Part shown: positions 10,470-21,205 of the stretch, piece by piece
How positions within the stretch are numbered: the stretch's first letter is position 1
How the letters are laid out: each line of letters starts with the position of its first letter
Source of the DNA: Endomychus coccineus
Lineage: Eukaryota; Arthropoda; Insecta; Coleoptera; Endomychidae
Direction of reading: 5' to 3'
Length of the DNA stretch: 64,000 bases
Assembly: GCA_958510875.1 (NCBI GenBank)
Contig: OY294067.1
Location: 277,779,242 to 277,843,241 of the forward strand
Notes under the pieces: generated by a model
What the model saw: only the letters and a program-made list of their open reading frames with translations
The model's database searches: none
Told to the model about the DNA's origin: nothing
Position numbers and translations under genes: made by a program

Positions 10470-11695
10470 ACTAAGCACTTTTCTTCATTCAGAATAGGTC
10501 ATAAAGCATTTTCTTTAGCACTAGAATTTCGAGGGAATTATGAGTAATTTTTGAGTGAAAAGCATAAATTTACCAGACTTGACTTTAACCAGCATTCTAA
10601 AGATAAACGTTCTGGAGAATTTACCTCAAAAACTTAGCCAAAAACAGCGTCCAATACGAGTATTTCCATGAATTTTTTTTTGGCCTTTGTACTACATATA
10701 TTGGGAGAATTACAGACAATTATGACCAATGAAACGGAAAATGTAAATAAAACAGCAGAAGCTGTAGATTTGTAGATAAGGTTGAATAAAACCCTCGCTA
10801 CACCTCGACTGTAACTTCGAGTTAAGATTCTATACATTTTGTCATCCTCAGGGCAATGAATTATGGATTTATATAATTTGTCGCTCACTATTTTGACTGG
10901 GTCAATAGAGATCGAAACATATCACAGTATGTGTTGTATGTTATGCTAATGAATGCACAATATAAAATATTCCTACATGATTAGGAAATAAATTTACATT
11001 CTGGTGATGCGCCAAGATATAGCACCCGGTTCATACCTTCGATTGTATCCCTGAGCCTCGAGGATGAAGATTTACTGCTTTCGTGATTGGTCACTCTTTG
11101 AGTAGGATCGATCTTGCGCTCCAGGGTATTACGAAAATTCGGATGAATTCAATATTTCCTCATGGTCTGATATGAGCTTCGCAATATAACATCACTGCGG
11201 TACGAATGATTCGTAATGTAATTTTCTAGGTAGATTACATGCGACCACAAGCAGATAGATTTCCTGCCAGTTAATCAACATTCTAATAAACTATAGATAC
11301 AAGGTTTAGGGAAACGCAATTGTAATCACTAATGAACTGTGTTCATAGATCACTTCCTTCACTCGTAGGAACCGGAAATATATTGCAAATGATTAGAAAC
11401 AGATAAAAACGAGGAAAGAAGTAAAATTATTACTCGTACGTCATTGCATTGAAAGTAAATTCAATTATAATGTGTTGTACAAGGGTCGTTACTAAGATCT
11501 TTATCGTATTATCATATTATATACTATTATAGTAGCGACGTGCCGCAAATATGATGCATATGGATAATATGGTGCTCACTAAGCGTAACGTAATGAATTC
11601 TTGAACAAGGTCAAATATTCAAGATGCTTGAAACGGTTATACCGCTATCCATTTGCCAACTTATTTTTTAGTTCTTGAAAGGAAGGAAGTTTAAC
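10470..11695. other. No recognisable gene
   Basis: More than 1 kb of AT-rich DNA. An 84-codon open frame on the minus strand (10634-10888) has no recognisable motif. No repeats were matched elsewhere in the window. Confidence 0.4.
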
Positions 11696-11702
11696 ATCAA
11701 GG

Positions 11703-11795
11703 TTGAAAAGGACGTATGGACGCGGGTGTCCCACAAGGATCCTTGTTTTCGCCTCTCCTTTTTACGATCTATGTAACCTTAAACTTCACAGCTGC
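11703..11795 (+). pseudogene. LINE reverse-transcriptase fragment (G-V-P-Q-G-S block)
   Basis: One frame reads DAGVPQGSLFSPLLFTIYV, the conserved block just before the catalytic YADD motif of LINE reverse transcriptases. Nothing upstream or downstream extends it; PLE sequence begins about 60 bp later. It is probably a truncated LINE cut by the PLE insertion. Confidence 0.65.
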
Positions 11796-11903
11796 TTACC
11801 CTTTCTACTCATTGACTTACTAATCGTTTCCCTTAAGTTGTTCACTTGTTTTATTTATAAATCCTCGAGAAATAGGTCACACTAACACATATGCTTTTTA
11901 TTT

Positions 11904-11950
11904 TCGTCTTCACGTACGTTTTGACCTCACGACCTTCGTCAGAAGATGTC
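11904..11950 (-). ncRNA. Hammerhead-like motif, PLE type 1, decayed
   Basis: On the minus strand: stem I half TCTT, then CTGACGA (box 1, with one change at the variable region), GGTC-GTGA-GGTC (stem II, weakened), AAAA in place of GAAA, and the palindrome ACGTACGT as minimal stem III. The change in box 2 should abolish self-cleavage. Confidence 0.5.
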
Positions 11951-12059
11951 TAAAACGGGATTTCTTAAAACTAATTGTATGAATCAGAAAGCGTTCTTAT
12001 CGCATAATTTCAATTAAAAATGCCCATGTCGCCGAAACGAACAGAAATACGCCTTGTTA

Positions 12060-12240
12060 AACATTGTTTTGCTTATAACCATCAATTCGATTTAAAAAAT
12101 CTTAATATTTTAAGTAAAGAAACCTATTATTAAAAAGATCTATCCTGGAGAATCCTGGATAATTCACATAAAACGTGACTCTAAGTCTGTAAATCATAGA
12201 ACAGCCTTTCAATCATCAAGTCAAATGTTTACTAATTTAA
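12060..12240 (+). pseudogene. PLE C-terminal coding end, degenerate
   Basis: The frame reads CFAYNHQFDLKNLNILSKET followed by stops. It aligns with CFDYNHKFDYKNVNISTKET in the better copy at 63707-63985. This is the region after the GIY-YIG endonuclease in Penelope-like elements. Several stops make it non-functional. Confidence 0.65.
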
Positions 12241-12630
12241 TTAATTAAAACCCTCGCAAATTCCTACATGTGTCTTTATAATGTTAAAAGTATATTTCAG
12301 GTAAAATAATATTTCTAGCAATGTCTGACAACCTTTTCCTGTTACTTCATAAATCTATGAAAGTGGATGCTAAAGCATATTATAGTTTGGTTTCAGTCTT
12401 ATTCAAACATTGCATGAGATGACTTCGAATATCAAAAGTAGATTGCTATGCAGTGGCTTCTCGATACAAATTCATATACTCAAAACATTAATGTGTTAAA
12501 ATTTCGATTACTAGTGTTTCTGTTCGTTTCGGCGACGTGGGCATTTTTCATTGAAAATGGTGCGATAAGGACGCTTTGTGCTTGATAGTGATAGGTAGTT
12601 TTAAGAAATCCCGTTTTAGACATTGATACG

Positions 12631-12668
12631 TCTTCTGATGATGGTCGTGAGACCAAAACTTAAACACT
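12631..12668 (+). ncRNA. Hammerhead-like motif, PLE type 1
   Basis: GTCTT (stem I), CTGATGA (box 1 intact), a spare T, then GGTC-GTGA-GACC (perfect 4-bp stem II with a GTGA tetraloop), then AAAA where GAAA is required. Stem III palindrome is lost (CTTAAACACTTAAG follows). It is inactive by sequence but the architecture is plain. Confidence 0.6.
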
Positions 12669-12719
12669 TAAGCATATGTGTTAGTGTGACCTACTTCCCG
12701 AGAATTTATATTTAATTCT

Positions 12720-12995
12720 TACGTGGGTCAAGAATCATGATTAGTTGTTCACTCGAGAAGTGACAATTCGGTTGCTATGGTTACTTATTGATTTTCACCC
12801 ATCCCGCGGCTAGTTCATCCGTTTCGAATGCGATAAATAAGGATTCATTGACGATTTAGCATCATCATTTAGCAGCATAGGATGTTTATAGTCTTGCGAA
12901 AAACTCTGATAATATTCATATTTCAGAAATAGTCGCAATAGTATCTTGTTTTGGGTCAAAAAAGGTAAATATTCAATTTTTTTTGTTACTGAAAT
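12720..12995. other. No recognisable gene
   Basis: AT-rich spacer after the PLE. Confidence 0.4.
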
Positions 12996-12996
12996 T

Positions 12997-13165
12997 CTAC
13001 GAAGTTACGAAACCCGTGATAGAAGTGCTGTTTTCACCCCTTCCGATCATTTCAGCCTTTCAACCTTTTCTATTGACGTCAGTACTATAACCCATTGCAC
13101 AAGGTTTTGTCGGAATTCCTTTTTTAGAACTCAAATAAGAAATTTTGGTCATTTATCGCTTCTTT
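12997..13165 (+). repeat. Dispersed repeat, copy 1
   Basis: This segment resembles 57330-57480 in the same orientation: GTTACG(G)AACCCGTG, TCCGATCATTTC, ATTGACGTCA, AACCCATTGC and AACTCAAATAAGAA occur in order in both. It gives an open frame of 112 codons here (12946-13284), but the frame is broken in the other copy, so coding is unlikely. Confidence 0.65.
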
Positions 13166-13880
13166 GGCTGGATTACTATAGTAGTATTCTCTCCAGCGAT
13201 AGAATTCCGCATAAAATTGGCAATTTTTTCTGGAATTTTATAGCTGGGGAATCTCCAACATTTATCTCGAATACCTACTTGTAAGCTCTTGGGAGGTATT
13301 TAGAATCGACACTTCGGGTACGATCCTGACCACTTTTTTTATGTATTTGGAACTATTTTCTTATTATTTTTTGACTACAAGAAAGAAAACTTATAATTGG
13401 CCCTAATATACATTATCGTAGCATAGTTCGTAAATTTGAGATTCTTTCTAGGTGTGAGATTTATTTAGGTGCCTTTGTTCGATCTAAAATTGTTGTTGTA
13501 TGAATGTTAGTTGAGATTCTGAATAAATCTTTTTTGTGTTGATTTGTAATTATCATGTGTCTTCACCATAATTATGCGACTACTGGGATCATGAAGATAT
13601 TAGTCAAAATAATTTTGGTTATTTCATGAACGATGCTTGAAACAACGTTATCCTCAAAATTATTTGTTTCTTTCTGAGATGAATATAAATCAATGAAGAC
13701 TACACCAAAAGGGATAGGTGAAAGTCATTGGAAAATAAAACAGATGGCGCCACAACCGAAAATCGTATGTAACATTTGTCTTGTACCATCTTTAACTAGC
13801 ACGCATTGAAATTTTCAGATTGATATGTCACTCACTTCTGTTTTGACACCCATCGAAAGCAACCTTGAAAATCATTGCAA
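13166..13880. other. Spacer before the split mariner
   Basis: AT-rich DNA; the last 150 bp may include the mariner 5' UTR. No gene was seen. Confidence 0.4.
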
Positions 13881-13905
13881 ACATGGAATCGCTTGTTAAA
13901 CATTA

Positions 13906-15399
13906 TTTATTTATTTATTTAATCTTACACTGATCAACAGGTATAAACCCAATTAAAGATCAGGACAATACATAAGAAAATTGATATATTAACAATTATT
14001 ATCTAAATTAAATCTGAATAACCTGAATTATACTCTAGTCCGAGAGGAGACAAAATCAAGGAGAAAAAATAACGAAAAATATTTAAAACAGCAATGTACA
14101 AAGAGAAAAAGAAGCAAGAAAGAGGTGAAAAGTATGAATATCGCTTCATCACGAGCAATCTGTTTAAGGCTAGAATTGAAAATATCATATTTAGTATGAG
14201 AGTCATTGGTGTTATAGGCATGGCACATGCGAAATAATGGAGATGATTCAAGTAAGTTAGTACGAGGAGTTTTGAGGTAGAAAGTATTTACAGACCGTGA
14301 GTTCAGCCAAGCAACTAAGAAGTTGACTCTTTCCAGTAGCATGGGGCAGTCAATTAGGTTATTGAGCAACTTGTACAGACTGGGCTGGAGTACATAATTA
14401 TTTCTGCGAGAAAATGATGACATATTGAATCTATTTAACAGGAAGGAATTGGGAATGCCCCTGATAGGATGAAAACCGTCTATCCTGAAGGACAGGTACT
14501 TCAAAAAGCGGCGCTGAACTGATTCTAGGGCATCTCTATGAAGAGCATAACCAGGGAACCAAATCACAGATGCATACTCAAGCCGCGATCGCCCAAATGT
14601 TACGAACAACAATTTGAGCGGGTCTATGTCCAAGTAGTCTCTTAGCAGCCTCCATCACACACTTAAGATGAGAAATGAAGGATAGCTTGGGATCGACAAT
14701 TACGCCGAGGTCTTTATAGGTTGCTGGTCTCTTAAGGATAGTTCCGTCTACGTTGTAATCAAATACAGTCAAGTTGGTCTTATTTGTGTAAGACATAACG
14801 CAACACTTATTAACATTGACAGCTTGGTCGCTGAACACCATACAACCATCATATCAAGACTTCTCTGAAGTAGATAACAATCAAATGTGGATTTGATGAC
14901 GAAGAACATTTCAAAATCATCAGCATATAAAAGACTGAGTACACTTAGGCCTATTGAAATATCATTGACAAAAATGTAAAAAAATAGTGGTCCCAAAATT
15001 GATCCTTGGGGGACTCCTGAAGAAGCAAGATATTCAACCGATCTCTGTCTATTTACCACGACAAATTGCCGCCTATCACTAAGATATGAGGCGATGAAAG
15101 ATAAGAGTTCCACAGAGAAACCAATTACATCAAGTTTACCTAGCAGAAGTATGTGGTCAAGCCTGTCGAAGGCCTTGGATAGATCGCTATATGACATCGA
15201 CTTGGAAGCGGGAATCCATATTTTCAGCGATATATTGTGTGACAGATGCCAGGTTGGTGAATGTGGAACGACCCCTTACAAAACCGTGTTGTATGTTAAG
15301 AAGGCGTGAATGGACTTTGAAATATACTCTATCGTAGACCAGAATCTCCAAGGCTTTATCAAAATTTGAAAAGATGCTTATAGGTCTATAATTATGCAC
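13906..15399 (-). pseudogene. LINE reverse transcriptase (Jockey/CR1-like), 5'-truncated
   Basis: From 15399 leftwards on the minus strand: NYRPISIFSNFDKALEILVY, QHGFVRGRSTFTNLASV, DLSKAFDRLDHILLLGKLDV, SYLSDRRQFVVV, SGVPQGSILGPLFF and LLYADD (the catalytic motif). After frameshifts follow ATYKDLGVIVDPKLSF, SRLEYASVIWFPGY and FNMSSFSRRNNYV. These are the fingers, palm and thumb of a non-LTR reverse transcriptase plus C-terminal domain. The 3' end has an (AAAT)n-like tail at 13906-13922. The endonuclease domain is missing. It has landed in antisense inside a mariner. A clear target duplication could not be fixed. Frameshifts make it inactive. Confidence 0.85.
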
Positions 15400-15660
15400 A
15401 TCTCATCATTATGGAATTTCTCACCAGCGATTGGAACGATTCACAAGTGGTTTACTGATTTTCGTTGTAGTAGTATGATCACAAAGGACGCCGTACGTTC
15501 TGGTCGTCTAATTGAGATTATAACGCCAGAAATCGTCGATAAAATCAATGGTATGATATTGGACAATCGGCGAGTTAAAGTGCACGAGATTGCTGAGCCA
15601 ATAGGCATCTCAACCGAACGGGTACGGAACATTTTGCATAAATCATTGAATGTGAGTAAG

Positions 15661-15714
15661 CTACCTGCCAGGTGGGTGCCGCATTTGCTACCTGCCAGGT
15701 GGGTGCCGCATTTG
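15661..15714 (+). repeat. 27-bp perfect tandem duplication inside the mariner gene
   Basis: CTACCTGCCAGGTGGGTGCC plus seven more bases is present twice in tandem (15661-15687 and 15688-15714). The frame is kept and the protein motif L-P-A-R-W-V-P-H-L is doubled. The two copies are identical, so the duplication is more recent than the other damage. Confidence 0.9.
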
Positions 15715-16228
15715 CTCCCTGTTGACAACAAGCACGACCATGTGACAACTCCAAAGGAAGGACTTTTTGCGCCTTTTTGTAACCGTGGACTTGTCCTGGC
15801 TAATCGAAGGTGAAAAAGGCCAAAGTGGGTTTATCGGCCAACAAAACTATGGCGTCAGTTTTTTGTGATGCACACGGTATCGTCCATATCAATAACCTGG
15901 AAAAGGGCAAAACGATCACCGGCCTGGCCTATATTATGCAGAGCTGTTCCACCAGGACAACGCACCGGCGCACAGGTCCGCAGTTGCAACGGCAAAATTG
16001 CAAGAATTGCACAACGAATTGGTTCGTCATCCACAATATTCTCCAGATTTGCCCCCCTGCGATTTTTATTCATTTCCAAACTTGAAGAAATGGCTCGGCG
16101 GAAAGACATTTGGCTCCAACGATGAGGTCATCGCTGAAATAAACACCTATTTTGAAGGATTGCCGATTGCCGAAATCGCATTATTTGGAAGGGATCGAAG
16201 AATTAGAAATAAATCATTTCTTGTTTAA

Positions 16229-16984
16229 TTTTCAGGAACTTTTCACCTTGCCCTCGTATTTGCTTGGATGCACGGTGATGCAGATTGATGTCTTGCAGTA
16301 GAAATCAGTTTCTCGTGGTTAGTCTTCACCACACTCGAGGGCGGCTGTGATAGCCAACTTTCTAGAATGTAATCAGTTGATGAATACCTAATTGTGTATA
16401 CTTACAGATTGAATGTGATATGAAGCATTTTGTACTTTTGAAATAATTCCAATATCATTGTTACATATGGACATCTATAACTTCTTTTATGATGGAGTCA
16501 CATGCTATAGTTCCCAAGTTAGTTCTGGTCGAAACATAATATGAAAGTTAATTTATTCTTCAAGTTTCATTGTTAGTTGATGTTTCTATACCTAATTAAT
16601 ATTTATCACTTGAATGACGTAACATGTTGTTTCGTTTGGTTTTCGTATAATGTTGGCTTATGTTAATTCACTTGTGTAATAGAGTGAAGAATATAAGAAT
16701 AGAGGAATGCAAAACACCGAACCGAATGTTTTGTACAGGATTTTGTTATTTATTGAATTTGTTCTCGTATTCATGGTCGTCATTTTAGTGCTTTTCCTGT
16801 TCTAGATGGTAACTGTTCTGGCCTATTTTGTATGAAACTCAATGATCTACAAACATGGTCTGGAGAAAAGTGTCCTAATGTATCTGGCTCTTTTTCGCTA
16901 GTGTTCCAATTGGGACTGCTAAAAACACGATTTTAGCTGGTTCCCTTGCCACCACGTTTAGAATATAAGAATTTTAAAATTACC
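16229..16984. other. No recognisable gene
   Basis: The first 30 bp are probably the mariner 3' end. The rest shows no gene, though a Crypton-like N terminus could be hidden in the last 200 bp. Confidence 0.35.
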
Positions 16985-17841
16985 TAGATATTTATGTAGT
17001 GTTTACTTTTTGGGTTGCCTTTATATTTAGTGTTGCCGGTGCATGTCGCCGTGATGAACTATATCAATTAAATTTGAATGACAGAAGATTTGGAAACTAA
17101 GCTATTGATTAAAATACCCGATAATAAAAGGAACAAACCAAGATCATTTGTGATAAACGAAACTTATATGCCATTGCTTAGATATGTTGGATGTCGTCCA
17201 GAAAATGTCGAAACTAAGCTTTAATCCCCTAAGGTGCATCTATCACACAAATCCTTCCACTTATTCCAATCCAAACTCGTAATTGATGCCTTTGCTTTCA
17301 ACGGAAGAATATTCCCAGAATTTTGGTTCCAAACATAAGTTTGGCATCACCTCCTGTTGAAATAACTTAAAAAACTCGACGACCTTTCCACTTGGACGAT
17401 TTAACCAAAGTAAGCCATTTTCTCGGCCTTTTCCGATGCTTCGATGTCTCACAGAACGACCTCGAAATAGAAGCGGTAACTACAGAATTTGACACTGAAT
17501 AACCATGACTCGGAGAATATACGGTCTAGCATAGCTGACGTCATAGGAGTAAACCGATTGTAGTACAACGGCCAGTTCTAAGCCGTTAAGTGACATTTAC
17601 ACGTTACAGTCGGTCCTCTGCGACAATTTTGGTTAATGCTGGGCAGATTCAATTGCTTGAAAGATGCATGTAGGATGGAAATCCTCAACCGTTGCCGAAG
17701 GATATATGGAGGAATCTTTTACAAATAAAGTAGACATAGCAGATAAGCTATTCAAAGGGGGAAGTGACAAAGACTTTTCAGGTAGAGTTCAGCCTATGTT
17801 TAATAATTGTACAAACTGCAATTTAACTATAAATATATAAA
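16985..17841 (+). pseudogene. Crypton-like tyrosine recombinase relic, interrupted
   Basis: In plus-strand frames: WVAFIFSVAGACRRDELYQL at 17011-17070 (the catalytic Arg of the first box), then EDLETKLLIKIPDNKRNKPR and SFVINETYMPLLRY up to a TAA at 17221. The gene resumes at about 17600 with RYSRSSATILVNAGQIQLL (the H-x-x-R box, with His replaced) and, after a frameshift, VGWKSSTVAEGYMEESF containing the nucleophilic Tyr. It finishes as NNCTNCNLTINI. This order of boxes and the V-A-E-G-Y block fit the eukaryotic tyrosine recombinases of Cryptons and related domesticated genes. The middle (17222-17590) is foreign and holds a 63-codon antisense frame of unknown nature. The family call rests on recalled motif patterns, not on a search. 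Confidence 0.65.
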
Positions 17842-18480
17842 AATAGTTATAATAAACGTCCCATATGTGTAATAATATATTCAATAAATGTTCTTAATGT
17901 GAGTTGGTTGTTTGCGTGTATTTATTCAATGTCTACAATGTATATAAAAACCGGTAGGAACCGATTTTGATGGCGTACTAGATTAGCGTATTTTGGGGTC
18001 TGAAGTTGCTCCGAGAAAGAAGGCATTCTTGGACGATTTCAGAAAAAAAAAATATATATGTAGAATGTAATGTAATATGATATGGTATTGCGCACGCCTC
18101 TGTGACACAGACTTGATACTCTCAACAATATGTGTCGAAAGGCGATTAGGAAATAAGTGGTGCTCGACGTGAATTATTCTAATGCCGCAAAAGGAACATC
18201 TTCGAATCTTTCGACATTATGTAATAGCAATTGGTTTGAGTAAGATTCGCATAAATCTTTCATTGATAATAAATTGTTTATGTATTTCTCTTTCAATTAC
18301 GAAAATGAGAGCATAAAACGGACTAATTATAATTAATCAGATAGAGTTTATTTGTATGTGTTTACATCGATTAGCCTTACAATACATATTTAGTATAGAT
18401 TAGTACAGGTTAAATGTTATAATAACATTATAAATGGCTCGTATTTATTTGAGCTTACCAAGAACTGGTTACAAATTAGC
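17842..18480. other. No recognisable gene
   Basis: AT-rich interval; only short A/T runs were noticed. Confidence 0.4.
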
Positions 18481-18699
18481 CTCGAGGTAGCTTGGCATAT
18501 ACAGGGTGTCATTGATATGGGAAAGCTCGATTGCACCTATGCCGTTAATGATATTGAGATGCACCAAATGGAACTAAAATAGGAGGCCATAGTGCAGTTT
18601 GTAAAATTATTTTTCCATATGTACCATTTTTGCAGAGCAGCCTTTAACATATTTTTTTTAATGGAGCGTATATCTTGACATATTTGAATTTGCACTTTC

Positions 18700-19310
18700 T
18701 TAGGCTTTATAAATTCGTTTAGTTTTTACAATTCGCTTTAATCGTTCAAAAGTTATTTAATTTTTTGTAAAAATCAATGCGTCTGCAGGCACTTACTACA
18801 AAAATCGCAGGGCACTTGGTTTTTGGCATGTCAAGTTGGGACTTTGCCATAGTGTAAACAACAGCCTGGGCTATCTTTTGGCGGCACCTTGCTTTGACAC
18901 ATTTATTTTGGTAAACTTTGAAGGACCATAACTTGATTCTTTTAAATAGCACCCCCGGTATTTTGTATATATTTTTATATTCCCTAACAAGTCGAACATT
19001 CTGTGGTGAGACACCATCATGTTACATTTTTTAAGGCTTTATAAATCCGTTTAGTTTTTACGATTTGCTTCAACCGTTCGAAAGTTCCCAATTTTAATTT
19101 TAAGTAAAAAGTAATGCGTCTGCAGGCACTAATGAAAAAATCGAAGTGTATCTGGGTTGGGTCTCTGCCGGTGTGTAAACAACAGCCTAAAGTATCTTTT
19201 GGTGGCAATATCGTCGATTTGCATTGTGACATCTCCTATCAGTGACACATTAATTTTAGTAAAATTTGAAGGACTATAACTTGATTTTTTTAAATAGCAC
19301 CCCCATATTT
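18700..19310 (+). repeat. Tandem partial duplication of the left arm
   Basis: AGGCTTTATAAAT, CGTTTAGTTTTTAC, TGCGTCTGCAGGCACT, GTGTAAACAACAGCCT, ACTTGATT and TTTTTAAATAGCACCCCC occur in the same order at 18700-18955 and 19029-19310. The two copies have diverged strongly and carry different indels. Confidence 0.75.
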
Positions 19311-19496
19311 TATTACTTAGTCGTATTCATCGTCTGATTTTACATCTTTTTCACCCCTTAAGGTTTTTTCCAAAAGTTGGTTGGGAGATGTTCGGTTTTT
19401 CTGAAAAATTCATACAGATGACATACCAACGTCGAAGTAGAATTTATAGTATGTCACTTGTAAACTTTCTCATGAAAATTAATTTTCCGCGGAATA

Positions 19497-19830
19497 AAAT
19501 GGTGGATATGGCGTATGTACTGGGTCATAATGAGCGGAGCCCATATATGTCGAACAGAATCTATGAGCAGAGATATCCGGATAGGAGGCACCCAAGGGCA
19601 AGAGACTTTGCCAAGTCGTATAGGAAAGATTTGAACGAACGGTCAGTGTCCAGTGTGAGAAACGTGTTGGCGGAAAATCAGCGACCGAAGGCGAAAATTC
19701 TAGTTTTGCAAAGAGTTCCAGAAAACCCAGGCTCAAAGTCAAGAGCTGCAGATTTCTCAAACCGTGTCCAGAATAATCCGTAAAAATAAATTCCATCCAT
19801 GTACAGTTACTGCAAGGTTTAACTGGAAAT
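19497..19830 (+). pseudogene. DUF4817-type transposase N terminus
   Basis: KMVDMAYVLGHNERSPYMSN, IYEQRYPDRRHPR and LVLQRVPENPG form the N-terminal helix-turn-helix region seen in insect DUF4817-type transposases. In the next frame SQTVSRIIRKNKFHP continues the second helix-turn-helix. The gene is then cut by the LINE 3' end at about 19834. No catalytic region remains. It differs in sequence from the copy at 3755-4640, so two subfamilies are present. Confidence 0.7.
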
Positions 19831-19833
19831 TGA

Positions 19834-20812
19834 TACAAGAATCAGTCCAGCAAGCTTAAGGCAGTGCCGAAGGCTAAGATTTTGAATGGACTGATATCTC
19901 TTATGGCTCCAAGCAGCATATGTGTGCTGCCGAGGTGTTGTGGCCTAAGAGAAGCCAGTGCTGGACATTCTGTTAGGAGGCAGTTTCATCCGCCTCTCCA
20001 CATCTATTACAAGCTGGGTCTTCAACAATGCCCATTGTGTGTAGATGTTTATTCAGATGACAGTGTCCTGTGAGGAGCCCTGTCACAATTTTTAGGCCTC
20101 TCCTACTTATAGAAAGTAGGGTTTTAGAGATTTTAGGCGAGAACTCCCTAATGCGGAGCTTCGCTTGCCTCTTGCCTGGGGCACCACGCCAGACCGAGAG
20201 CCACTGTCTATTCAGTAGATCCTCATCGGCCACTTCGTTTCTCTTCACGCCAGAGTAGGCAGGTACTTATACACCAGCTGGAGCTTGTTCTTTCTGACTA
20301 ATTCAGCCAGAGTTTCTCTGCACTCCAAGACAAGCATAGAAGTCACTCCGTGGGCGCAAAGTGTGCCCATGACCGCTGGGCTGTCAGTGCAGATGTAAAT
20401 CCGCCTACTTCGGTAATTTAATCTCAGGTTTCCCAGGGCACAGGTCCGTATTGCACAGAACTGAGACTGAAAAACGGTTGCGTGGGCACCTAGGTGAACT
20501 GAAATGTACCTTCTAGGTGTACACGAGTAGACTCCGGCTCCACTAGACTCGCCAATCCTAGACCCGTCCGTGACCCACACGAGCCGAACGTTTTTGTTCT
20601 CCCAGTCCGTCCTCTGAGTTATGAGGACGTCTGGTGTTTGAAACCTAACAGCAGGCGCTATCGCATCCTGCGTCAGTCGGACGATCGGAGTTCTCGGCTG
20701 CCCAATCCCAGATTTTGCCATGATCGCGAGGCACAGACGCTTCGACCCACTGGCCCAGACCAGCCAGTCGATACGCCGTGCCCGCGGCCACTGTTTTGAT
20801 ATGGAGTTAATG
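19834..20812 (-). pseudogene. LINE 3' part with RNase H domain
   Basis: On the minus strand a ribonuclease H domain reads VWVTDGSRIGESSGAGVYSC (first Asp), then VFQSQFCAIRTCALGNL, YICTDSPAVMGTLCAHGVTS (third Asp region), LECRETLAELVRKNKLQLV, and KRNEVADEDLL (last Asp region). It is followed by LKIVTGLLTGHCHLNKHLHT and DPACNRCGEADETA (zinc-knuckle-like), then a frameshifted C-P-A-L-x-S-L-R end. This layout is that of I-like or related LINEs with RNase H. The 3' end at about 19834 is almost identical to 53600-53730, a second copy. The reverse transcriptase is absent. Confidence 0.8.
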
Positions 20813-21205
20813 TGTCACAGCAAGGTGATGCCAAAATACAAATTGACGATATTGCCGATACCCCAGGCTGTTGTTTACACACTGGCAAAGTCTCAACTTG
20901 TCATGCCAAAAACCAAGTGCCCTGCGATTTTGTTAATAAGTGCCTGCAGATGCATTAATTTTAAAAAAAAATTAAATAACTTTTGAACGGTTAAAGCGAA
21001 TTGCAAAAACTAAACGGATTTATAAAGCCTAAAAAAGTGCAAACTCAAATGTGTTAAGAAATACATTGGGCGCCATTGAAAAAAATATGTAGAAGGCTGC
21101 TCTGCAAAAACTGCACTTTGGCCTCCTGTTTTCAGTTCTATTTGGTTCATTTCGATATCGTTAACGGTGTAGGTGTAATCGAACGTTCCCATATCAATGA
21201 CTTGC

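Larger units (their letters stand above)
11855..12720 (+). mobile_element. Penelope-like element (type 1) with inverted flanks
   Basis: The left flank (11858-12050) is an inverted copy of the right flank (about 12510-12715). Both contain the AAATAGGTCACACTAACACA-like end, a hammerhead-like motif and CGTTTCGGCGACGTGGGCAT-like sequence. Between them lies the degenerate C-terminal coding end of a PLE (12060-12240) and its 3' UTR. The 3' half also matches 63410-63985 and 40207-40623, so three copies of this family are present. Inverted terminal stretches are a known oddity of Penelope elements. Confidence 0.75.
13883..16228 (+). pseudogene. Mariner (irritans-like) transposase split by an antisense LINE
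   Basis: A possible N terminus (MESLVKH at 13884-13904) stops where the LINE begins. The gene resumes at about 15400 with GTIHKWFTDFR, RSGRLIEIITPEIVDKI, DNRRVKVHEIAEPIGIS, KLPARWVPHLL and VDNKHD. A deletion then removes the first catalytic block. After it come KKAKVGLSANKTMASVF, CDAHGIVHINNLEKGKTI, then after a frameshift LFHQDNAPAHRSAVATAKL (second Asp) and HPQYSPDLPPCDFYSFPNLK (third Asp of the DD34D triad). It ends in FGRDRRIRNKSFLV. Typical mariner transposases are about 345 aa. The loss of the first Asp block, the frameshift and the LINE insertion make it dead. Confidence 0.85.
18485..21205. mobile_element. Second long-TIR element with a DUF4817-type transposase relic
   Basis: The left arm (about 18510-18960) is inverted at 20820-21205. 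Shared blocks include GTGTCATTGATATGGGAA-like sequence, GTTAATGATATTGAGATG-like sequence, GGAGGC, CTGCAGGCACTTA, AAAACCAAGTGCCCTGCGAT and GTGTAAACAACAGCCTGGG. The left arm also has a second, partly tandem copy at 19029-19310. A DUF4817-type N terminus (19497-19830) lies inside, then a LINE (19834-20812). The remainder of the transposase is missing. Termini resemble the widespread ACAGGGTGTC end. Confidence 0.75.
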
